A DNA stretch of 64,000 bases from Acetobacter lambici (GTDB lineage Bacteria > Pseudomonadota > Alphaproteobacteria > Acetobacterales > Acetobacteraceae), in contig NZ_WOTD01000007.1 of assembly GCF_011516885.1 (NCBI RefSeq), positions 49,310 through 113,309 of the forward strand. The letters are read 5' to 3'. This document shows, piece after piece, positions 51,028 through 62,338 of this stretch. The notes under the pieces were generated by a model. The model ran no database searches. It had not been told where the DNA came from and worked only from the letters and a program-made list of their open reading frames with translations. Within the stretch, counting starts at the first letter, position 1; every line of letters starts with the position of its first letter. The position numbers and the translations under genes were made by a program.

Positions 51028-52200
51028 TTATATCCCCAGCGCGTTGGCCATAACGGCGAACACGGCGTCCATGGCGATAATGCCGACAATGCCAATCACC
51101 ACGGCACGGGTGGCGGCAATACCCACATCGGCTGCACTGCGCCCCGCCTTAAGCCCCACGCGGCAGGCGGCAAGGGCAATGAAGGTGCCAAAGAAAAATG
51201 CCTTGATGAACCCGAACACGAACTCCTTGAGTTCGACCCCGTTGATGGTGGAAATCCAGTACCCAATGGGGGAGACATCCATCATGCTCATGCTCACCAC
51301 AAACCCGCCCAGAATGCCAATGAGCGTGCCATACAGGTAGAGCAGGGGCATCATGAGCGAGAGGGAGAGAATGGCGGGGAGCAGGATGTAGCCGGAAATG
51401 GGAATGCCAAAGACCTGAAGGGCGTCTATTTCCTCATTCCCCAGCATGGTGGAAATGCGCGCCGCATACGCCCCACCCGTGCGCCCGGCCATGATGATTG
51501 CGGTCATAATGGCCGAAATCTCACGCGCGCAGGCAATGCCTACAAGGTTGGTCACGTAAATTTCCGCGGCAAAGCGGCGTAGTTCCACCAGCCCCACAAA
51601 GGCCAGAATGGCCCCGATAAGGAAGTTGACCACACCCACGATCAGCAGCGCGTTTGGTCCCGCGTTCCACAGGTCCGTTATCAGGTCCTTGGTGCGCATG
51701 CGGCTTTTGCCGTGCAGGGCGTGCATGGCCCCGCGCGTGGTGTCCAGCGCAAGGGAGGCCACGACCCCTGTCTCGTTCAGGGCACTCAGGGTCAGGTCGC
51801 CGGTTTTTTCCAGCAGGTTCTGCCTGTGGTTGTCGTGCTGGGCGGGTGGGGCCGGGTTGGGGGGCAGCAGGGCCAGCAGGCGCTGGGCGGGGGCGGGCAG
51901 GCCGCTCTGGTCAAATTCCAGCCCGGCTGTGGCGGCGGCCTGTTTGACCTCCCACAAAAAGGAGATGAAGGACGTATCCCACCCCGTAATGCCCGCCGTA
52001 TTCACGCTCAGGCTGGCAGCCCCCGGTGGTGGGGCGGCAATATCGGCCCCCGTAAACGGCATGACCCCGCCGTTGGGTACCGTCCACGCGCCGCGCACGC
52101 TCAGGCAGGGGCCGTGCGGCCCGTCCTGTAAGGACCATGCGGGTCGCGCGGCAGGCTCTGCCGTGGCGGTGGGGGGGGAAGGGTCAGTTTGCTGGGTCAT
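51028..52200 (-). CDS. mlaE: Mla-type permease with an N-terminal STAS-like region
   Basis: The product has about 390 residues. The last 250 form the MlaE permease: GPNALLIVGVVNFLIGAILA, IYVTNLVGIACAREISAIM, IIMAGRTGGAYAARISTMLG, then GIPISGYILLPAILSLSLMM. The first 140 residues contain a STAS-like section (PHGPCLSVRGAWTVPNGG; NTAGITGWDTSFI) fused in front, whereas MlaB is often separate. The start is uncertain: ATGs at 52200 and 52215 both lack a good ribosome site. It heads the Mla operon, whose ATPase follows after 3 bases. Confidence 0.88.
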   Translation of the reverse strand: MTQQTDPSPPTATAEPAARPAWSLQDGPHGPCLSVRGAWTVPNGGVMPFTGADIAAPPPGAASLSVNTAGITGWDTSFISFLWEVKQAAATAGLEFDQSGLPAPAQRLLALLPPNPAPPAQHDNHRQNLLEKTGDLTLSALNETGVVASLALDTTRGAMHALHGKSRMRTKDLITDLWNAGPNALLIVGVVNFLIGAILAFVGLVELRRFAAEIYVTNLVGIACAREISAIMTAIIMAGRTGGAYAARISTMLGNEEIDALQVFGIPISGYILLPAILSLSLMMPLLYLYGTLIGILGGFVVSMSMMDVSPIGYWISTINGVELKEFVFGFIKAFFFGTFIALAACRVGLKAGRSAADVGIAATRAVVIGIVGIIAMDAVFAVMANALGI

Positions 52201-52484
52201 TGTTTGTGACAACATTAAGACAGGCCATGCCACGCTGGCTAGTCCCGACATGGTGAGTAAAGACCCGCATAGCCCCGGTTGGGGGCGGGGTGGGGCGTGT
52301 TGGTCTTGAGTTTGCTAATAATTTCCATGGTCAGGCATTTTCGTCAGCCCAGCATTGCAGGCGCGCATTGCAGGGGGGCGCGTGCTCGGCTAGATGCAGC
52401 GCTTGGTGTGCGCCGGGCAGGTCCGGGGCGGTAACCGGGAGTGGCGCAGGCATGGCGCGCGCTCCCCCGCATACGGGAGTTGAC

Positions 52485-53399
52485 ATGCGACGCAAACGCG
52501 GGCGGCCACTTAACGGCTGGCTGATAGTGGACAAGCCCTCGGGCATGACCTCCACGCAGGTAGTGGGGCGGGCCAAACGGCTGCTCGATGCGCAAAAGGT
52601 AGGGCATGGCGGCACGCTGGACCCGCTGGCTACCGGGTTGTTGCCGCTGGCCTTTGGCACGGCCACCAAAACCGTGCCTTATGTTATGGACGGCACCAAG
52701 GTCTACCAGTTTACCCTGCGTCTGGGGGAAGCGCGCGATAGTGATGACGCCGATGGCGCGGTCACCGCCACATCGGACGTGCGCCCCACTGACGATGAGC
52801 TACGCGCGGCCCTGCCCGCCCTGACGGGCGACATTATGCAGGTGCCCCCTGTGTATTCCGCCCTCAAGGTGGCGGGGGAACGGGCGTATGACATGGCGCG
52901 AGATGGCCGCCCGCCCGAACTGCCCCCTCGCCCCGCCCGCGTGGACCGTTTTGAACTGATTGCCCGGCCCGATGCGGACACGGCGGTGTTCGAGGTCGAA
53001 TCCGGCAAGGGCGTGTACATGCGCGCTCTTGCGCGTGATGTGGCGCTGGCCTGTGGCACGGTTGGCCATATTGCGGTGCTGCGCCGCCTGCGCGTGGGGC
53101 CTTTTACCGAGGCCGATGCAATTATGCTGGACAAACTGACGCCAAACGACGACAACGCCCATGCTTCTGCGGAACTGCTTCTTCCGGTCGAGACCGCGCT
53201 GGCCGACATCCCGGCGCTGGCCCTGACTGAGGAGGAATCTGTTCTTCTACGCCACGGGCGGGCTCTGAGCCTTGTTGATCTGATGGGACGTATCCCCCAG
53301 ACCGACGCATCAGGGACCGTGCGTGTCATGGACGCAGGGCGTGTGCTTGGCCTTGGCCGCCTGGAGGAAGGGCAGCTTAAGCCAGTACGCATTCTATGA
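52485..53399 (+). CDS. truB: tRNA pseudouridine-55 synthase TruB
   Basis: TruB makes pseudouridine 55 in the T loop of tRNA. The 304-residue product has the conserved LNGWLIVDKPSGMTS start, the catalytic-Asp motif VGHGGTLDPLATGLLP, YQFTLRLGEARDSDDADG and QVPPVYSALKVAGERAY. The start at 52485 is preceded by GGGAG; the frame is open upstream but the added sequence is not family-like. The truB-rpsO-pnp order is usual in alphaproteobacteria. Confidence 0.96.
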   Translation: MRRKRGRPLNGWLIVDKPSGMTSTQVVGRAKRLLDAQKVGHGGTLDPLATGLLPLAFGTATKTVPYVMDGTKVYQFTLRLGEARDSDDADGAVTATSDVRPTDDELRAALPALTGDIMQVPPVYSALKVAGERAYDMARDGRPPELPPRPARVDRFELIARPDADTAVFEVESGKGVYMRALARDVALACGTVGHIAVLRRLRVGPFTEADAIMLDKLTPNDDNAHASAELLLPVETALADIPALALTEEESVLLRHGRALSLVDLMGRIPQTDASGTVRVMDAGRVLGLGRLEEGQLKPVRIL

Positions 53400-53422
53400 C
53401 ATTTTTCTGATGGAGACATGTG

Positions 53423-53692
53423 ATGTCGATTACCGCTGAACGCCGCACTGAGGTTATTGCTGAATACCAGACCGCCCCGGGCGATACGGGTTCGCCCGAA
53501 GTGCAGGTCGCAATTCTGACCGTGCGCATTAACAACCTGACCGACCACCTCAAGACCCACGCGAAGGATTTCCATTCCCGCCGTGGTCTGCTGATCATGG
53601 TTGGTCGTCGTCGCCGCCTGCTGGACTACCTGCGTGGTAAAAGCCAGAGCCGCTACGAAGCGCTGATCGCGCGTCTGGGTCTGCGCCGCTAA
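53423..53692 (+). CDS. rpsO: 30S ribosomal protein S15
   Basis: The 89-residue protein is a textbook S15: [51 protein letters not shown], ending [10 protein letters not shown]15 binds 16S rRNA early in 30S assembly. The ATG at 53423 follows a GGAG ribosome site. It is placed between truB and pnp, as expected. Confidence 0.98.
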   Translation: MSITAERRTEVIAEYQTAPGDTGSPEVQVAILTVRINNLTDHLKTHAKDFHSRRGLLIMVGRRRRLLDYLRGKSQSRYEALIARLGLRR

Positions 53693-53994
53693 TCCGGTTT
53701 TTTGTCCTCAGGTCTGGCGGTATGCCGGGCCTGTGGGCAGGCCGGAAAGGTTTGTGGGGGTTTTTGTGCTGGCCATATGCCCGCCAAACCCCCATATACC
53801 GTTGTACGCCACAGGCTTTGGCACGCGGGCATTGACGATCCGGGTAAGGCCACGGCGTTTCCGACCACATGGCGCCTGGGCGGTGCTGCCGCCAGTCTCC
53901 ATGCCGTCCGAGGCGCTGTCCGCCATTCGGTTCTGTCCCGCTGTTTGCCGTGGTTTTGAACAAAGACTGTGTCAACAGAAGATGAGAAGACAGA
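53693..53994. other. rpsO-pnp intergenic region with two hairpins
   Basis: The gap holds a hairpin at 53728-53743 (GGCCTG, TGGG loop, CAGGCC). A longer one pairs TGTGGGGGTTT (53753-53763) with AAACCCCCATA (53786-53796) with one G-U pair. In other bacteria this leader is processed by RNase III and used for PNPase autoregulation, so these stems are candidates. I see no clear promoter. Confidence 0.45.
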
Positions 53995-56145
53995 ATGTTT
54001 AACTACTTCCGTAAAGAAATTGAGTGGGCAGGTCGTCCGCTGGTGCTCGAAACCGGCAAGGTCGCCCGTCAGGCCGACGGCGCCGTGCTGGTCACGTATG
54101 GCGAAACCGTGGTCCTGTGTACCGCCGTTGGCGCGCGTGACGTCAAGGCTGGTCAGGACTTCTTCCCCCTGACCGTCAACTATCAGGAAAAAGCCTACGC
54201 GGCTGGCAAGATCCCCGGTGGGTTCTTCAAGCGTGAAGGTCGTCCTTCCGAAAACGAAACACTGGTCTCCCGCCTGATCGACCGCCCCATTCGTCCCCTC
54301 TTCCCCGAAGGGTTCCGTAATGAGGTGCAGGTCATCGCCACGGTGCTGACCCACGACATGGAAAACGATCCGAGCATTCCCGCCCTGATCGGCTGCTCGG
54401 CAGCACTCACCCTGTCGGGCATTCCGTTCTTTGGCCCCGTGGGTGCAGCCCGCGTTGGCTTTATTGACGGCGCGTTCATCCTCAACCCCACGCAGGAACA
54501 GCTCAAGGAAACCAGCCTTGATCTGGTGGTCGCCGGTACCGCCGAAGGCGTGCTGATGGTGGAATCCGAAGCGTCCGAACTGTCCGAAGATGTGATGCTG
54601 GATGCCGTGACCTTTGGCCACGCTGCCTTCCAGCCCGTGCTGGACGCCATTATTTCGCTGGCTGAACACGCAGCCAAGGAACCTTGGGACCTGCCGAGCG
54701 AAAGCAAGGAAGAAGCTGCTCTGCGCAAGCAGGTGGACAAGCTGGGCCGCAAGCTGATTGCCGATGCCTACAAGGAAAAGCAGAAGCAGGTCCGCTACGA
54801 AAAGCTCAAGGCCGCACGTGGCGCCATTGTGGAAAAGCTGACAGCCGCCGAGCTGGACGTGGCCGCAGCCAAGCCCATGATCAAGGACCTCGAAGCCGAT
54901 GTGGTCCGCACCTCGGTGCTCAAGACCAGCAAGCGTATTGACGGGCGTGACCTTGTGACCGTGCGTCCGATTGTGCCTGAAGTTGGCGTGCTGCCGCGCG
55001 TGCATGGCTCCGCCCTGTTCACCCGTGGTGAAACACAGGCGCTGGTCGTGACCACGCTGGGCACCGGGCAGGACGAACAGGTGATCGATGCGCTCGAAGG
55101 CGAATACCGCACCAACTTCCTGCTGCACTACAACTTCCCTCCCTACTCCGTGGGTGAGTGCGGTCGCGTAGGCTCCCCCGGCCGTCGTGAAATCGGGCAT
55201 GGCAAGCTGGCATGGCGCGCCCTGCACCCGCTGATGCCCAACCGCAAGGAATTCCCCTACACGGTGCGCGTTGTGTCCGAAATTACGGAAAGCAACGGCT
55301 CCTCCTCCATGGCGACCGTTTGCGGTAGCTCGCTGGCCCTTATGGATGCCGGTGTGCCCCTCAAGCGCCCTGTGGCCGGTATTGCCATGGGTCTGATCAA
55401 GGAAGGCGACAAGTTTGCCGTCCTGTCCGACATTCTGGGCGATGAAGATCATCTTGGGGACATGGACTTCAAGGTTGCGGGAACCGAAGAAGGCGTGACC
55501 GCGTTGCAGATGGACATCAAGATCACGTCCATCACGCCCGAAATCATGAAGATCGCTCTGGGTCAGGCACGTGATGGTCGCCTGCACATTCTGGGCGAAA
55601 TGAGCAAGGCGCTGACCGAAAACCGCACGACCGTTGCCACCACGGCGCCGCGTATCACCACCATTAAGGTGCCGCGCGAAAAAATCCGTGATGTCATTGG
55701 TTCGGGTGGCAAGGTCATCCGCGAAATCGTGGAATATTCGGGTGCGAAAGTGGACATCGGCGACGATGGCACCATTACCATTGCCGCCACCGCCGAAGAG
55801 CAGACCAAAAAGGCGCTCGAACGCATTAACGGCATTGTGGCCGAACCCGAACTGGGCCGCATTTACGACGGTAAGGTTGTCAAAACCGCCGACTTTGGCG
55901 CGTTCGTCAACTTCCTTGGCGCGCGTGACGGTCTGGTCCACATTTCCGAACTGGCGCAGGGCCGCGTTGGCCGTACCAGTGATGTGGTCAAGGACGGAGA
56001 CGCCGTTAAGGTCAAGGTCATCGGCTTTGACGATCGCGGCAAGGTCAAGCTGTCCATGCGCGTTGTTGATCAGGCTACGGGTGCCGACATTACGGAAACC
56101 GTGGGTGAAAAACCTGCCCGCGCACCGCGCCGGGATGCCGAATAA
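53995..56145 (+). CDS. pnp: Polyribonucleotide nucleotidyltransferase (PNPase)
   Basis: The 716-residue protein degrades RNA phosphorolytically from the 3' end. It has two RNase PH-like halves (first around [20 protein letters not shown] and [20 protein letters not shown]; second around [20 protein letters not shown] and [19 protein letters not shown]). A KH domain ([20 protein letters not shown]) and an S1 domain ([20 protein letters not shown]) follow. Length is normal. The short C-terminal tail ends ARAPRRDAE. Confidence 0.98.
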   Translation: MFNYFRKEIEWAGRPLVLETGKVARQADGAVLVTYGETVVLCTAVGARDVKAGQDFFPLTVNYQEKAYAAGKIPGGFFKREGRPSENETLVSRLIDRPIRPLFPEGFRNEVQVIATVLTHDMENDPSIPALIGCSAALTLSGIPFFGPVGAARVGFIDGAFILNPTQEQLKETSLDLVVAGTAEGVLMVESEASELSEDVMLDAVTFGHAAFQPVLDAIISLAEHAAKEPWDLPSESKEEAALRKQVDKLGRKLIADAYKEKQKQVRYEKLKAARGAIVEKLTAAELDVAAAKPMIKDLEADVVRTSVLKTSKRIDGRDLVTVRPIVPEVGVLPRVHGSALFTRGETQALVVTTLGTGQDEQVIDALEGEYRTNFLLHYNFPPYSVGECGRVGSPGRREIGHGKLAWRALHPLMPNRKEFPYTVRVVSEITESNGSSSMATVCGSSLALMDAGVPLKRPVAGIAMGLIKEGDKFAVLSDILGDEDHLGDMDFKVAGTEEGVTALQMDIKITSITPEIMKIALGQARDGRLHILGEMSKALTENRTTVATTAPRITTIKVPREKIRDVIGSGGKVIREIVEYSGAKVDIGDDGTITIAATAEEQTKKALERINGIVAEPELGRIYDGKVVKTADFGAFVNFLGARDGLVHISELAQGRVGRTSDVVKDGDAVKVKVIGFDDRGKVKLSMRVVDQATGADITETVGEKPARAPRRDAE

Positions 56146-56223
56146 GGCATCCAATCGCGGGGGGCTTGCTCCCCCCGCGTGGCGGACCAGACACGGGTAT
56201 CTTAGAGAAACGACAGGATAGTC

Positions 56224-57642
56224 ATGAAGGCGATTAACACGCTTCGCATGGGGGGGACGGATGTCCTGCCGCTGGTAGAGGGCGGCAAGGGCGTTTCTGT
56301 TTCCACGGGTGCATCGGCCGGAGCATGGGCTGCTGCGGGGGGTGCGGGTACGATCTCCATCGTTAATGCGGATAGCTATGACGATCAGGGGCGCCCGGTC
56401 CCGCAGGTGTACCACGGCCGAACCCGCCGGGAACGGCATGAGGAGCTTGTGGACTACGCCATTCGTGGCGGCATTGCGCAGGCGCGTATTGCGCACGAGG
56501 TTTCTGGTGGCAAAGGTCGCATCCATGCCAACATCCTGTGGGAAATGGCCGCTTCCGAGCGGGTCATTACCGGGGTGCTGGAAGGGGCCAAGGGCCTGAT
56601 CCACGGCCTGACCTGTGGTGCTGGCATGCCCTACCGGCTGGCCGACATTGCCGCCCAGTTTGGCGTGCATTACTATCCGATCGTTTCTTCCGCCCGTGCC
56701 TTCAATGCGTTGTGGAAGCGCTCGTACAGCAAGGCGTCCGACCTGCTGGGCGGCGTGGTGTACGAGGACCCGTGGCGGGCAGGCGGGCATAACGGCCTGT
56801 CCAATACGGAAAATCCCTTTGCGCCAGAAGACCCCTACCCACGTGTGCTGGCCCTGCGCCAGGCCATGCGTGGCTTTGGGCTGGACAATACGCCCATCAT
56901 CATGGCCGGTGGCGTATGGTGGCTGGAAGAATGGCAGGACTGGATTGACAGTGAGGAACTGGGGCCGATCGCCTTCCAGTTTGGCACCCGTCCGCTGCTG
57001 ACCACCGAAAGCCCGATCCCCGATGCGTGGAAGCGCCGGTTGCTCACCCTGAAAAAGGACGATGTGTACCTTAACCGCTTCTCCCCCACCGGGTTTTACT
57101 CCTCCGCCGTCAATAACGGCTTTTTGCATGAGTTGCGCCAGCGCACCGAGCATCAGGTGCCCTACGCCACCGAAGCCACGGAAGAGCTGAGTGCGTCCTA
57201 CGGTGTTGGCCCGCGCAAGCGCGAGGTGTTCCTTAAGCCCCAAGACGTAGCACGCGTGCAGCAGTGGGAAAGCGAAGGGTTTGTTGAAGCCCTGCGCACC
57301 CCCGATTCCACGCTTGTCTTTGTCACCCCCGACCGGGCACGCCTGATTGTGGCTGACCAGACGGACTGCATGGGCTGCCTTTCCGAGTGCAAGTTCTCCA
57401 ACTGGAGCCAGCGCGGCCCCAGCTACAGCAACGGCCATCGGGCGGACCCACGCTCCTTCTGTATCCAGAAAACCCTTCAGGCCGCGGCCCATGCCTCCGG
57501 CCCGGATGCGGATAAGGTGATGGATGAGAATCTGATGTTTGGGGGCACCAACGCATGGCGCTTTGGCACGGACCCGTTCTATGCCAACGGCTTTGTGCCC
57601 ACGACCAAACAACTGGTCGAGCAGATCATGACCGGTAAATAA
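56224..57642 (+). CDS. Nitronate monooxygenase-like flavoprotein
   Basis: The 472-residue protein resembles the NPD/nitronate monooxygenase family of FMN TIM barrels, with phosphate-loop-like stretches IIMAGGVWWLEEW and QFGTRPLLTTESPIPDAWK. HGLTCGAGMPYRLADIAAQF in the first third is typical of this subgroup. A Cys-rich segment near the C-terminus (QTDCMGCLSECKFSNWSQ) is unusual for the smaller nitronate monooxygenases. It could oxidise nitronates or another small molecule; the substrate is not evident. It lies 78 bases after pnp with a terminator behind it. Confidence 0.65.
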   Translation: MKAINTLRMGGTDVLPLVEGGKGVSVSTGASAGAWAAAGGAGTISIVNADSYDDQGRPVPQVYHGRTRRERHEELVDYAIRGGIAQARIAHEVSGGKGRIHANILWEMAASERVITGVLEGAKGLIHGLTCGAGMPYRLADIAAQFGVHYYPIVSSARAFNALWKRSYSKASDLLGGVVYEDPWRAGGHNGLSNTENPFAPEDPYPRVLALRQAMRGFGLDNTPIIMAGGVWWLEEWQDWIDSEELGPIAFQFGTRPLLTTESPIPDAWKRRLLTLKKDDVYLNRFSPTGFYSSAVNNGFLHELRQRTEHQVPYATEATEELSASYGVGPRKREVFLKPQDVARVQQWESEGFVEALRTPDSTLVFVTPDRARLIVADQTDCMGCLSECKFSNWSQRGPSYSNGHRADPRSFCIQKTLQAAAHASGPDADKVMDENLMFGGTNAWRFGTDPFYANGFVPTTKQLVEQIMTGK

Positions 57643-57698
57643 GCCGCTCTTACTCAATGCCCGCCCATGTGGTGGGTGTTGGGTCTGGGTGAGAGCAC

Positions 57699-57736
57699 AA
57701 AAAAGGCGGCCTCCCGCACAGGGGGCCGCCTTTTTT
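57699..57736. terminator. Bidirectional intrinsic terminator
   Basis: A perfect 13-bp stem (AAAAAAGGCGGCC at 57699-57711, GGCCGCCTTTTTT at 57724-57736) has a 12-base loop. With T or A runs on both sides it can end the flavoprotein transcript and the convergent Pmp3-type gene. Confidence 0.92.
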
Positions 57737-57842
57737 GTTGGGCATTGTTGCAACCCGCCCCATGTGCCGCCCGGTGGTGTTGGGGGCATGCGTTGCGCGC
57801 TGGTGGGGCAGCGCAACGTATGGCGGGCTGGCCTTTGCTGGC

Positions 57843-58040
57843 CTAGCTGCGCGAGGCGCGGCTCATGCGGGCAATTTTCTGGTCCGTTGTGTATTGGCTC
57901 AGCGCGTAAACCGACCAGATGGTGGCCGGAATCCAGCCAATAAGCGTGATCTGCAACACAAGGCAGATAATCCCCGCAAAGGGGCGACCGATGGTAAAAA
58001 ACTGCAACCACGGCACAAGCAGGGCAAGGATAAGGCGCAT
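57843..58040 (-). CDS. Small YqaE/Pmp3-family membrane protein
   Basis: The 65-residue protein has two hydrophobic helices (ALLVPWLQFFTIGRPFAGII; CLVLQITLIGWIPATIWSVY), a Pro near the start and a polar Arg/Ser-rich tail. This matches Pmp3/YqaE proteins, which are stress- and salt-linked membrane proteins of uncertain mechanism. It is convergent with the flavoprotein gene across a terminator. Confidence 0.75.
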   Translation of the reverse strand: MRLILALLVPWLQFFTIGRPFAGIICLVLQITLIGWIPATIWSVYALSQYTTDQKIARMSRASRS

Positions 58041-58274
58041 TAGTCGTAAACTCCCATGTTATTGGCCATGATGGCCATAGCTGGCCCTTGGGGGCAAGAC
58101 AATCAGCACCCCCTGCGGGCTTTTTATCCCTGCCACAACCCCGGCCAGCGCTAGGAGTTTGCGGGGTTTGGTGCTAGAAAATACGCGGCACCGTGGCAAC
58201 CGGTGTTCAGGTGGATTTGGCGCGGAGTGCAGGCAACTGCCCAGCCCCGCGCAGCATGACAGAACGGATGAACC

Positions 58275-61079
58275 TTGACCGAGATTTCTGACCAGACCGG
58301 ATCACCGCAGCCTTCAGACCTAGTGCCCGTGACCATTGAGGAGGAGATGCGCTCCTCCTACCTTGCCTATGCGATGTCGGTCATTGTCAGCCGTGCGTTG
58401 CCCGATGTGCGTGATGGTCTCAAGCCCGTACACAGGCGTATTCTTTACGCCATGCACGAAAGCGGCTTTACGCACGACAAGGCCTACCGCAAATCTGCCC
58501 GTGCAGTGGGTGAGGTCATGGGTAAATATCACCCCCATGGCGATAGCTCCATTTACGAGGCCATGGTGCGTATGGCCCAGTCGTGGTCCATGCGCGTCAA
58601 GCTGATTGACGGGCAGGGCAACTTTGGCTCGGTGGATGGGGACAGCCCCGCCGCCATGCGTTACACCGAAGCGCGTCTGGCCCGCTCCTCCACCTTTTTG
58701 CTCGGTGACATTGACCGCGATACGGTTGATTTTCAGCCGAACTATGATGAGAGCGAGAGCGAACCCACGGTTCTGCCTGCTGCTTTCCCCAACCTGCTGA
58801 TCAATGGCGCTACCGGCATTGCCGTGGGTATGGCCACCAACATTCCCACCCACAACCCCGGCGAGGTGGTGGATGCAACGCTGGCCCTGATCGCCAACCC
58901 CGAGCTTACGCTTGAAGAGTTGATGGAAATTGTGCCGGGGCCGGACTTCCCCACAGGTGGCACAATTCTGGGCCGTTCTGGTATTCGCAGCGCCTATGCC
59001 ACGGGCCGTGGCTCCGTGATCATTCGCGCCAAGGCCGATATTGAGGAAATTCGCAAGGACCGCAAAGCCATTGTGGTGACCGAAATCCCCTATCAGGTCA
59101 ACAAGGCCACCTTGCAGGAACGTATTGCCGATCTGGTGCGCTCCAAGCAGGTGGAAGGCATTGCCGACATCCGCGACGAATCCGATCGTTCGGGCATGCG
59201 CGTGGTTATCGAAATCAAGCGTGATGCAACGCCTGAGGTGGTGCTGAACCAGCTTTACCGCTTTACCCAGCTCCAGACCTCCTTTGGCGTGAACATGCTT
59301 GCGCTTGATGCAGGCAAACCCCGCCTTATGGGCCTGAAGGACGTGCTTGAGGCGTTTATTGCCTTCCGTGAGGAAGTCATTATGCGCCGCTCGCGCCATG
59401 ACCTGAACAAGGCGCGCGACCGTGCCCATATTCTGGTCGGGCTGGTTATTGCGGTTGCCAATATTGATGCGGTCATCGCCTTGATCCGCGCCGCCCCCGA
59501 TGCCGCCACCGCGCGTGAATCGCTTATGGCGGCACAGTGGAACGCCGCGGATGTGGAACCGCTGCTGGCCCTGATCCACGATGAAGGCAACGTGGTAGTG
59601 GACGGCACGGTCCGCCTGACCGAGGCACAGGCACGCGGTATTCTGGAACTGCGCCTGCAACGCCTGACCGGGCTTGAGCGCGACAAGATCCAGAACGAAC
59701 TGTCCGAAGTAGCGGTGCGGATTAACGAACTGCTCGAAATTATCCGCAGCCGCCCCCGCCGTATGGAAGTGCTGTGCGCGGAACTGACCCTTGCCCGTGC
59801 CGAACTGGTGACCCCCCGCGTAACCGACATTGCCGATTACGATGGGGATCAGGATGATGAAAGCCTGATCGAACCCGGCCAGATGGTTGTTACCATCACG
59901 CGTGATGGCTTTATCAAACGCACCCCGCTCGATGTGTTCCGCGCCCAGAACCGTGGTGGCCGTGGCCGCACCGGGGCTGGCACACGTGGGGACGATATTG
60001 TGGTGCGCTCCTTTAACGCGCACACCCACCAGTGGGTCATGTTCTTCTCCTCCGGTGGCAAGGTGTACCGCCAGAAGGTGTGGCGTCTGCCAGAGGCGGG
60101 GCCCGCCGCCAAGGGCCGCGCACTGATCAACCTGCTGCCCGACCTTGGAACAGACAGCATTACCGCAGTCCTCCCCCTGCCGCAGGACGAGGAACTGTGG
60201 GAAAGCCTGCATCTTGTGTTCGCCACCGCCAGTGGGGGCGTGCGCCGGAACAGGCTGAGCGACTTCCGCAACATTCGCGTATCCGGCATGATCGCCATGA
60301 AGCTCGATGACGGCGACAGCCTGATCGGCGTTGCCACCTGCCGCGATGGTCAGGACGTGTTCCTTGCTACCCGCAAGGCGCGCTGCATCCGCTTCCAGAT
60401 AACGGATGACACGGTGCGCGTGTTTGCCGGGCGCGGGTCGTCTGGTGTGCGGGGTATTCGTCTGGCCGAGGGCGATCGGGTGATCAGCCTTGCCGTGCTC
60501 AACCATGTTGAAGCCACGGTGGAAGAGCGCTCCACCTACCTGCGTATGGCCAACGCCAAACGCAGGGCCGAAAACGCGGCCGACACCGAGGATGATACCG
60601 AAATCACGGTGGTTGATGGGGATGAGGACGAAGGTGCAACCGGCACCGAGGCCCTGACCCCCGAACGCTTTGCCCAGCTTGAAGCAGCGGAAGAAGTGCT
60701 GCTGATTGTGAGCGATGGTGGGTTTGGCCGCCGCTCCTCCGCCTATGATTACCGCGTAAGCGGGCGTGGCGGGCTTGGTATTACCAACATGACCTTCTCT
60801 GCCAACAAACGGGGCACGGAAGTCTCGGCAACCCTGCCGGTGCTGCCGGGCACGGATGTGATGCTGGTGACAGACGCAGGCCGCCTGATCCGTGTGCCGG
60901 TTGATCAGGTGCGGATCATGGCCCGTCAGGCCAGTGGGGTAACATTGCTGCGCCTGAACGAGGCCGAACGCATTACCAGCGTGTTCCCGGTCATGGATGA
61001 TGGCGAGGACGAAGCAGGCGAGGCGGAAGATGCCGCTCCCCCGCAGACCCCCGACAATGGTGCTGGTCCTGCCACATGA
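58275..61079 (+). CDS. gyrA: DNA gyrase subunit A
   Basis: The 934-residue protein has the GyrA breakage-reunion domain ([40 protein letters not shown]) with the active-site Tyr at about residue 130 (AMRYTEARL). A C-terminal beta-pinwheel follows with the GyrA box ([12 protein letters not shown]). At the quinolone region, Ser is kept (position 91, E. coli 83) and Glu occupies the place of Asp87. The frame opens at TTG; no in-frame ATG is close. The acidic tail is typical. The stop overlaps the coaD start. Confidence 0.97.
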   Translation: MTEISDQTGSPQPSDLVPVTIEEEMRSSYLAYAMSVIVSRALPDVRDGLKPVHRRILYAMHESGFTHDKAYRKSARAVGEVMGKYHPHGDSSIYEAMVRMAQSWSMRVKLIDGQGNFGSVDGDSPAAMRYTEARLARSSTFLLGDIDRDTVDFQPNYDESESEPTVLPAAFPNLLINGATGIAVGMATNIPTHNPGEVVDATLALIANPELTLEELMEIVPGPDFPTGGTILGRSGIRSAYATGRGSVIIRAKADIEEIRKDRKAIVVTEIPYQVNKATLQERIADLVRSKQVEGIADIRDESDRSGMRVVIEIKRDATPEVVLNQLYRFTQLQTSFGVNMLALDAGKPRLMGLKDVLEAFIAFREEVIMRRSRHDLNKARDRAHILVGLVIAVANIDAVIALIRAAPDAATARESLMAAQWNAADVEPLLALIHDEGNVVVDGTVRLTEAQARGILELRLQRLTGLERDKIQNELSEVAVRINELLEIIRSRPRRMEVLCAELTLARAELVTPRVTDIADYDGDQDDESLIEPGQMVVTITRDGFIKRTPLDVFRAQNRGGRGRTGAGTRGDDIVVRSFNAHTHQWVMFFSSGGKVYRQKVWRLPEAGPAAKGRALINLLPDLGTDSITAVLPLPQDEELWESLHLVFATASGGVRRNRLSDFRNIRVSGMIAMKLDDGDSLIGVATCRDGQDVFLATRKARCIRFQITDDTVRVFAGRGSSGVRGIRLAEGDRVISLAVLNHVEATVEERSTYLRMANAKRRAENAADTEDDTEITVVDGDEDEGATGTEALTPERFAQLEAAEEVLLIVSDGGFGRRSSAYDYRVSGRGGLGITNMTFSANKRGTEVSATLPVLPGTDVMLVTDAGRLIRVPVDQVRIMARQASGVTLLRLNEAERITSVFPVMDDGEDEAGEAEDAAPPQTPDNGAGPAT

Positions 61080-61603
61080 GCAGCGCTGCTGCCGCACCCA
61101 AACGTGTCGGGCTGTATGCTGGCACGTTTGACCCGGTAACAGTCGGCCATCTGGATGTGATCGAGCGGGCCAGCAGGCTTGTGGACCGGTTGATTATCGG
61201 GGTTGCCCGCAACCCCGGCAAAAGCCCGCTCATGCCGCTGGAAGAGCGGATCGAATGTGTGTGCGAAGCCTTGCCCGCCATCAAGGCGCGTACGGGGGGG
61301 GACATGACGGTCGTCTCCTTCCATTCGCTGTTGGTGGAGGCGGTGCGGGCCAATGGGGCCACGCTCATTTTCCGTGGCCTGCGCGTTCTGTCCGACTTTG
61401 ATTACGAAGTGCAGATGTCGGGCGTAAACCGCAGGCTGGATAGCGGAATAGAGACCGTGTTCCTTATGGCCTCGGAGCGCACGCAGTTTATTTCCTCCCG
61501 TATGGTGAAGGAAATTGCCAGTTATAATGGCGATATTTCGGAGTTTGTAACACCCTATACCCAGGCGCGCCTGCTGGCCCGTCTGGCCGAACGCACGGGC
61601 TGA
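61076..61603 (+). CDS. coaD: Phosphopantetheine adenylyltransferase
   Basis: CoaD carries out the penultimate step of coenzyme A synthesis. The 175-residue product has the nucleotidyltransferase motif [20 protein letters not shown] and the family stretches [20 protein letters not shown] and [18 protein letters not shown]. The start overlaps the gyrA stop (ATGA), so the two are translationally coupled. Confidence 0.96.
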   Translation: MSSAAAAPKRVGLYAGTFDPVTVGHLDVIERASRLVDRLIIGVARNPGKSPLMPLEERIECVCEALPAIKARTGGDMTVVSFHSLLVEAVRANGATLIFRGLRVLSDFDYEVQMSGVNRRLDSGIETVFLMASERTQFISSRMVKEIASYNGDISEFVTPYTQARLLARLAERTG

Positions 61604-61646
61604 ACCGCGTGTTTGCTCGGGTGTTGCCTTAACAGGAGAGTTTCTG

Positions 61647-62138
61647 ATGTCCACAGAAGATAAAAAAGACCTGATTTACATGGATGTGCCCGCAGGCCGC
61701 GTTGTTATTCGCCTGCGCCCCGATATTGCCCCCAAGGCTGCCGAGCGCCTGCGCACGCTGGCCGAGCAGGGTTTTTATGACAACGTGGCCTTCCACCGCG
61801 TTATTCCCGGCTTTATGGCACAGGGTGGGGACCCCACGGGCACGGGCATGCACGGTTCCGACCTGCCGGATCTGCCTGCCGAATTCACGCGCGAAGCCAA
61901 GTTTGAACGCGGCACCATTGGCATGGCCCGCACGTCCGACCCCAACAGCGCGAACAGCCAGTTCTTTATCATGTTCGAACCCTCCCCCCATCTGGATGGC
62001 CAGTACACCATTGTGGGTGAGGTGATTGAAGGCATGGAGAACGTGGACAAGATCAAACGCGGCTCCGGCTCCTCCGGTGTGGTGAACGAACCAGACCGTA
62101 TTGCCAAGATGGTCCCTGCGGACAAGGCGGAAGCCTGA
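61647..62138 (+). CDS. Peptidyl-prolyl cis-trans isomerase, cyclophilin type
   Basis: The 163-residue cytoplasmic cyclophilin has the catalytic Arg region FHRVIPGFMAQGGDPTGTGM and the segment GTIGMARTSDPNSANSQFFI. The active-site end is YTIVGEVIEGMENVDKIK. There is no signal peptide, so it acts in the cytoplasm on proline bonds. A strong terminator follows the gene. Confidence 0.94.
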   Translation: MSTEDKKDLIYMDVPAGRVVIRLRPDIAPKAAERLRTLAEQGFYDNVAFHRVIPGFMAQGGDPTGTGMHGSDLPDLPAEFTREAKFERGTIGMARTSDPNSANSQFFIMFEPSPHLDGQYTIVGEVIEGMENVDKIKRGSGSSGVVNEPDRIAKMVPADKAEA

Positions 62139-62148
62139 TCCCACGCAA

Positions 62149-62179
62149 ACGGCCCGCCCTAACCCGGCGGGCCGTTTTT
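62149..62179 (+). terminator. Intrinsic terminator after the cyclophilin gene
   Basis: AACGGCCCGCC (62149-62159) pairs perfectly with GGCGGGCCGTT (62166-62176) around a 6-base loop. A run of five T (62175-62179) completes it. Confidence 0.92.
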
Positions 62180-62338
62180 GTATGCACGGCCCGCCCCGGC
62201 GCTGGCTTATGGGCTCTGGTGGTCGGGATGGCGCACAAAGGTGCTGAAAAATGCCTTTGTGTGCTTGACGCACGCCCCTAATCCAGTTAGGAACAGCCCC
62301 ATCACGCACGGTCCCTGACCCTGTGTGGTCCCATGTGT

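Noticed and set aside
53689..58011. A 1440-codon open frame antisense to pnp and the flavoprotein gene
   Set aside because: It lies wholly opposite two certain genes and its product is His/Gly/Gln-rich without domains, as expected from codon bias in GC-rich DNA.
58320..61097. A 925-codon open frame antisense to gyrA
   Set aside because: It mirrors gyrA codon use, has no domain and no independent signal.
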